Positions 60,513 through 64,000 of a stretch of 64,000 bases of DNA are shown here, one piece after another. The DNA lies in assembly GCF_000014685.1 (NCBI RefSeq), contig NC_008321.1:2415001-2479000 (forward strand), in the 5' to 3' direction. A program made the position numbers and the translations under genes. This DNA is from Shewanella sp. MR-4. Lineage in GTDB: Bacteria > Pseudomonadota > Gammaproteobacteria > Enterobacterales > Shewanellaceae. Within the stretch, counting starts at the first letter, position 1. Each line of letters begins with the position of its first letter. The notes beneath the pieces were generated by a model that searched no databases, was not told the origin of the DNA, and saw nothing but the letters and a program-made list of their open reading frames with translations.

Positions 60513-61736
60513 CTAGGCTAACCAAAAGCGGAAATACGCAGGCAGTTGACCTGTCCAACGTTTAAAGGAACGCCTGAAATTACTGGCATCACTGAAGGAT
60601 AGAGAATTAGCAATCGTGTGCGCGTCTTGCTCGGGTTCGGCTAAAAAATACAGCGCCCGGATCAAACGCGTTTCGTCGGCAAGTTGCCCGTAACTTAAGC
60701 CCATCTCCGTCAGGCGGCGTTTTAAGGTTGCGGGGCTCATCTCCAGCGATTGTGCCATCTCTGGCAAGGAAAGAGTGCTGCGCATCAGTTTAAGGCGGAT
60801 CCCTCCCGCCAACCCAAGGCGAAACTCGTGTGTTAACAACGCTTGGCGAGCCGCCTGGGTCATATTCGGCGCAGGAGCGATATTCGACGCTGACATTATA
60901 TTTGGCGCCTGATCCAGCCTATTCTGTTGAGATACAATAGTTTGAGACGCTGTGGCTTGAGTTCCTATTGCTTGTGATGCAATGGCTAAAGAGTCACCCA
61001 CAGAATGACTAGCGCCATGATGAATCACACCATTATGAATGAGATTGTCATCCCTCTCTTCCCCAGTTGATAAGGCATAGGCCGTGCTCTGGCGCGCAAA
61101 TAATGAGGGTTGGCGTAACTGGGCTTTAGTCATCGAAATCCGGCAAAGGGGCGCATCGAAACTTAAGTCGGTACCAAAGTATTTATAGTAATGGGCCAAA
61201 TTATCCGGCGCGCGGTAGGGAAAGCACAGACTGCCGCGCCAAGCTTGCCCAAGCAGCTGCTTACAGGCTGCGGTAAGCGACGACAGACTCAGCTCAATCA
61301 AAAACTGCCGATGGCGCTGCATACCTAAGTCTAGACTCAAGAGATAATGCCACTCATGCTCGCCTTGGCAGCACCAAGTTTGCAGCCAAGGCTGAGTGAG
61401 CCAATGATACTTATGCCAAACGCGGCTTAATGCCTGTAAATCCTGCGCGCAAAACATGGCCGCCGTCAGCGCGCCGCTTTGGGATGGCAACCAACGTTGA
61501 CCCAATAAAAAACTTAAATCGCCGCTTGGCCACAGGGAGAGCGCATTATCCAGCAGTCGTGATAATTGCTTGGGACTAATAAGGTGATCGGGTTTACGAA
61601 TATCCGCGATAAAAATCCCCGTCCCGCGCAGTAACTTATCAGTATCCAATTCACGCTGCTTAAATAACATCACTAAACTTGCCACCAGCAATTGGCTATC
61701 GATACATTTATCCTGCCATGTGGCGAGCGCGCGCAT
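60513..61736 (-). CDS. AraC-family transcriptional regulator
   Basis: A 407-residue regulator with an N-terminal arabinose-operon-regulator-type ligand domain (about 15-205) and a C-terminal AraC HTH domain (about 310-405: LPEMAQSLEMSPATLKRRL, then the second helix-turn-helix with SFSDASNFRRSFKRWTGQLP). Residues about 225-295 are a low-complexity Gln/Ser/Ala/Asn insertion (TQATASQTIVSQQ), unusual for the family. Its ATG shares one base with the stop of the upstream gene (TGATG), so it is translationally coupled to the GGDEF-like protein. Confidence 0.88.
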   Translation of the reverse strand: MRALATWQDKCIDSQLLVASLVMLFKQRELDTDKLLRGTGIFIADIRKPDHLISPKQLSRLLDNALSLWPSGDLSFLLGQRWLPSQSGALTAAMFCAQDLQALSRVWHKYHWLTQPWLQTWCCQGEHEWHYLLSLDLGMQRHRQFLIELSLSSLTAACKQLLGQAWRGSLCFPYRAPDNLAHYYKYFGTDLSFDAPLCRISMTKAQLRQPSLFARQSTAYALSTGEERDDNLIHNGVIHHGASHSVGDSLAIASQAIGTQATASQTIVSQQNRLDQAPNIMSASNIAPAPNMTQAARQALLTHEFRLGLAGGIRLKLMRSTLSLPEMAQSLEMSPATLKRRLTEMGLSYGQLADETRLIRALYFLAEPEQDAHTIANSLSFSDASNFRRSFKRWTGQLPAYFRFWLA

Positions 61737-62701
61737 CAGTTAAGCCCGCTTTCAGTCGAGGTGCTGCACGAATGAAACGGCTGAGTGAAAGGTGCCGCTG
61801 AGGCGCGATACGCTTTTTGCTGTGATATTTTTTGATTCAATAATTGCAACAGCGTTGCAGCCTCAGCCTTTGGACTATTCTGCTTGTCCTGCCTATCCAA
61901 TGCTTTGGGAGAGGGTAGCGTCCAAACCACTGAAACAGAGCAGCCCAACTCCTTCACCCCTTGCTGTATCTGCTCTGCCATCACACTCACTAAGGGCGGA
62001 ATGGCGCCACGCATCAGAATGATAAAGCGATCGCCAGCATAACGGCAGACTAAATCCTGACTTCTTAGGCTCGCGCTTAGCCACAATGCCAACTGGGACA
62101 ACAGCCTATCACCCTCTTCGACGCCGTTTGATTCGTTGTATTGATGAAAATTATCGACATCAAGCATAATAAGACCAAATGATTGATTTTGCGATATTTG
62201 TCTAATGAGATGCTGTTCGAAGGCCTTGGCATCATTGAGTAAGGTTAAACCGTCGGTTAACTGATGTTCGCGGTGAAACTGCTCCCGAGTTTGTAGCTGG
62301 CGATTGACGACGGTTTGCTCATCGCGCCATAACCATAAACCGTAGGTCAACACCAGCAGCCCGACAGGCGTGGGCATCTTTTCAAACCAGTTATATACAG
62401 GAATGGTTTTGACGATAAAAATCTCGTCCAGTAAATCCAAATAACAACCCAAACAATAGCTTGATAGGCCCGCAATCAACAGATTTGTCACTCTACCCGA
62501 GGGGCGCACCGAGACCATCACCATCAGCCAGCACATGCCGAGCACGAATAAGGCGCCCTCGGTGACCACATCAAACCAATCGACCGCCGTTATGGTTTTG
62601 GCCGTGGTGCTCTGCCAAAGCAGTAAAGGCACCATAAAGATGATCAGCAGACTCACGACATAGACGCTGGCGAGCCGTAATGATTTTGCAGGAGTTTCCA
62701 A
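61736..62701 (-). CDS. Membrane GGDEF-domain protein with AGDRF signature
   Basis: A 321-residue inner-membrane protein: four helices within the first 130 residues, then a GGDEF domain (about 145-300). The active-site signature is AGDRF, with Arg where the catalytic Glu should be, but the upstream I-site RSQD is intact at the standard spacing, so the protein may bind cyclic-di-GMP without making it. The start is uncertain: TTG 62701 has AAGG about 8 bases upstream; the open frame continues to GTG 62800 with a non-membrane 33-residue extension. It is coupled to the AraC-type gene downstream. Confidence 0.8.
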   Translation of the reverse strand: METPAKSLRLASVYVVSLLIIFMVPLLLWQSTTAKTITAVDWFDVVTEGALFVLGMCWLMVMVSVRPSGRVTNLLIAGLSSYCLGCYLDLLDEIFIVKTIPVYNWFEKMPTPVGLLVLTYGLWLWRDEQTVVNRQLQTREQFHREHQLTDGLTLLNDAKAFEQHLIRQISQNQSFGLIMLDVDNFHQYNESNGVEEGDRLLSQLALWLSASLRSQDLVCRYAGDRFIILMRGAIPPLVSVMAEQIQQGVKELGCSVSVVWTLPSPKALDRQDKQNSPKAEAATLLQLLNQKISQQKAYRASAAPFTQPFHSCSTSTESGLN

Positions 62702-62800
62702 AATACACACCTTGTTTAATAAAGCCCTAAAGGGAGAATTAAGCCTTGATACTATGGGGACGCAAGTTAGCGGGCTTTTATGACAACTCGGTGACGTCAC

Positions 62801-63352
62801 TTGTCGCGACTTTACGATAGAAAATGCAGGATATATCTATAACTAATTAAATTTAAAGCTAAAAATAACCTTCCAACCTCACAACACGCAATGCTGCTGC
62901 GGCAAATTAGCTCAGGCAGTTTTCCGCTGAGTCGAGAAAAGTGCCATCTTCGCTTAATTTGAGTCCCTGTGAACTCAATCTACGCCGTATTCACGGCCCC
63001 AAAATCATCGCACCCCGCCCTAAAATAACGAGCCAAAATCTAAATAAACACTCTCTAACCCATTCTAAAGATGGGTTATTTTCACTTCAAACGGGATTAA
63101 ACGATTCAATCATGCGAGCGACCCATAACAGCCAACGCCTTCTTATATGACGCTGATTCTGTAAGCGTCATTTTGGCTCAGCCTTAGCTCAAAATCGCCA
63201 TATTACTCGGTAAAAGCGGGCCAAACCGTACGGCTCAACGATGCCGTCACAAATCTGACATTTTGCTCCCCTAACTTGGCCGCCATGACGAAGAGGCCTT
63301 CCCACAAGGCTTGCAATAACACTCAACTGAAACAACTGAAACGGAACTCAAG
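62801..63352. other. Intergenic region upstream of the TonB receptor
   Basis: About 550 bases. Two hairpins are seen: AACCCAT/ATGGGTT (63057-63077) and ATGACGCT/AGCGTCA followed by TTTT (63147-63174), the second terminator-like on the plus strand. A 69-codon frame at 62941-63150 ends at the latter but lacks a ribosome-binding site and protein-like composition. No Fur box was recognised. Confidence 0.5.
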
Positions 63353-64000
63353 ATGCAATCTCCAATCGCTCGACAATTAGGTTCTCTGATACCACAACAA
63401 GCGCATCCTGTCGCTAGGGTCCACAAACGTCTCACGTCGCGTCTCTCGGCCTTAAGCTTAGCCATGGTGCTCGCTGGACTGAGTCACAATGCTCTCGCCA
63501 TAGGCAAACTTGAGGGGCAAATTCGCGATAACAGCAGCCAACAGCCCCTTGCAGGTGCAACCGTCACCTTAAAAGAGCTCAACCTTAGCCAACAAGCAGG
63601 CCGTGATGGCCGTTTCTTTTTTGTCGGTGTGCAGGATGGCGATTACACCTTAGTGGTCAACTACCTAGGGGCGATGCCAAACGAGCATAGGATCAGCATT
63701 CGCGATAAACAAACCACACTGCAAGATATCAACTTAAGCAGCCAAGATGATGTGGAGCATATCCGCGTGGTCGGCCAACAAGGCGCATTAAGTAAATCCA
63801 TGAACCGCCAACGCGGCGCCGACAATGTGCTGAGCGTGGTCAGTGCCGATGTGCTGGGGAATTTCCCCGACAGCAATATCAGTGAATCACTGCAACGGGT
63901 GCCAGGGCTGTCTATCGAGCGGGATCAGGGCGAAGGTCGCTTTGTGCGCGTGCGCGGTATGGCGCCTGACTATAACTCAGTGTCGATGAACGGCACGCGC
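63353..64000 (+). CDS. TonB-dependent receptor (N-terminal part only)
   Basis: An outer-membrane receptor open at the right edge: 216 codons are visible. An extended signal peptide (about 1-47, hydrophobic core SALSLAMVLAGLSHNALA) is followed by a carboxypeptidase-regulatory-like domain (GKLEGQIRDNSSQQPLAGAT, then GRDGRFFFVGVQDGDY), a TonB box candidate VEHIRVVGQ, and the start of the plug domain (FPDSNISESLQRVPGLSIER, then RFVRVRGM). This fits the large Xanthomonas/Caulobacter-type receptors, many for carbohydrates or peptides. GGAA lies 10 bases before the ATG. Confidence 0.92.
   Translation, partial: MQSPIARQLGSLIPQQAHPVARVHKRLTSRLSALSLAMVLAGLSHNALAIGKLEGQIRDNSSQQPLAGATVTLKELNLSQQAGRDGRFFFVGVQDGDYTLVVNYLGAMPNEHRISIRDKQTTLQDINLSSQDDVEHIRVVGQQGALSKSMNRQRGADNVLSVVSADVLGNFPDSNISESLQRVPGLSIERDQGEGRFVRVRGMAPDYNSVSMNGTR

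Noticed and set aside
62941..63150. 69-codon frame upstream of the TonB receptor
   Set aside because: GTG start without a ribosome-binding site and composition unlike a folded protein.

Overview
The window reads as a chromosomal segment of a Shewanella species (Gammaproteobacteria, Alteromonadales) close to S. oneidensis. The evidence is gene content and order: a zwf-pgl-edd-eda operon divergent from hexR-pykA, the VC2046/SO_2500 family gene, psrA-fadE, rsxABCDGE-nth, EarP with an Arg32-type EF-P, and tandem tRNA-Tyr and tRNA-Asn clusters. Almost all of it is core chromosome. No phage, insertion sequence, CRISPR array or rRNA was seen.

Layout. 0-2.5 kb: the start of the branched-chain keto-acid dehydrogenase operon (bkdA1, bkdA2 cut by the window edge) and astE, all on the minus strand. 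2.8-10 kb: msrA, pgm-seqA, ybfF, a DUF2788-ybfE-fldA group, earP and efp. 10-15.7 kb: a NhaC-type antiporter, a 740-base AT-rich gap with several dyads, then alaA, yfbR and dgt. 15.7-23.2 kb: the Entner-Doudoroff block with its regulator hexR and pykA, with HexR-like sites in both control regions. 23.3-30.4 kb: psrA-fadE (fatty-acid oxidation with its own repressor), an M2-family lipoprotein dipeptidase, smrA, a secreted NTF2-like protein and ychJ. 30.4-40.9 kb: a GAF-PAS-GGDEF-EAL enzyme, a DUF406 protein, three tRNA-Tyr, queE and queC, a rhombosortase, uvrB, a small unknown gene and five tRNA-Asn. 41-50 kb: a membrane GGDEF/EAL protein with degenerate active sites, the complete rsxABCDGE electron-transport complex and nth. 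50-55.3 kb: a small membrane protein, then an AT-richer block with a LysR regulator, an anaerobic sulfatase-maturing enzyme and a Ser-type sulfatase, probably acquired. 55.5-64 kb: a Fur-box-preceded PepSY membrane protein with a small partner, a secreted metallo-beta-lactamase-fold protein, two poorly known genes, a GGDEF-like/AraC translationally coupled pair, and the start of a TonB-dependent receptor.

How it works together. Carbon metabolism dominates: HexR links glucose 6-phosphate oxidation and KDPG cleavage to pyruvate kinase; a LiuR-type palindrome upstream of bkd and a PsrA-type site upstream of psrA-fadE point to control by branched-chain amino acids and fatty acids. Iron and redox form a second theme: flavodoxin, Rsx, PepSY protein and Fur-like boxes. 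Three proteins of cyclic-di-GMP families occur; at least two have damaged catalytic motifs and look more like receptors than enzymes.

The least described parts are the sulfatase block, the GGDEF-like/AraC pair, the two-gene PepSY unit, the 740-base gap before alaA with a possible 13-codon leader peptide, the Ala/Lys repeats in RsxC, and several strong mRNA hairpins inside the rsx-nth region. No clearly new multi-gene system is evident; these are candidates. All calls were made by reading the sequence, without database searches.
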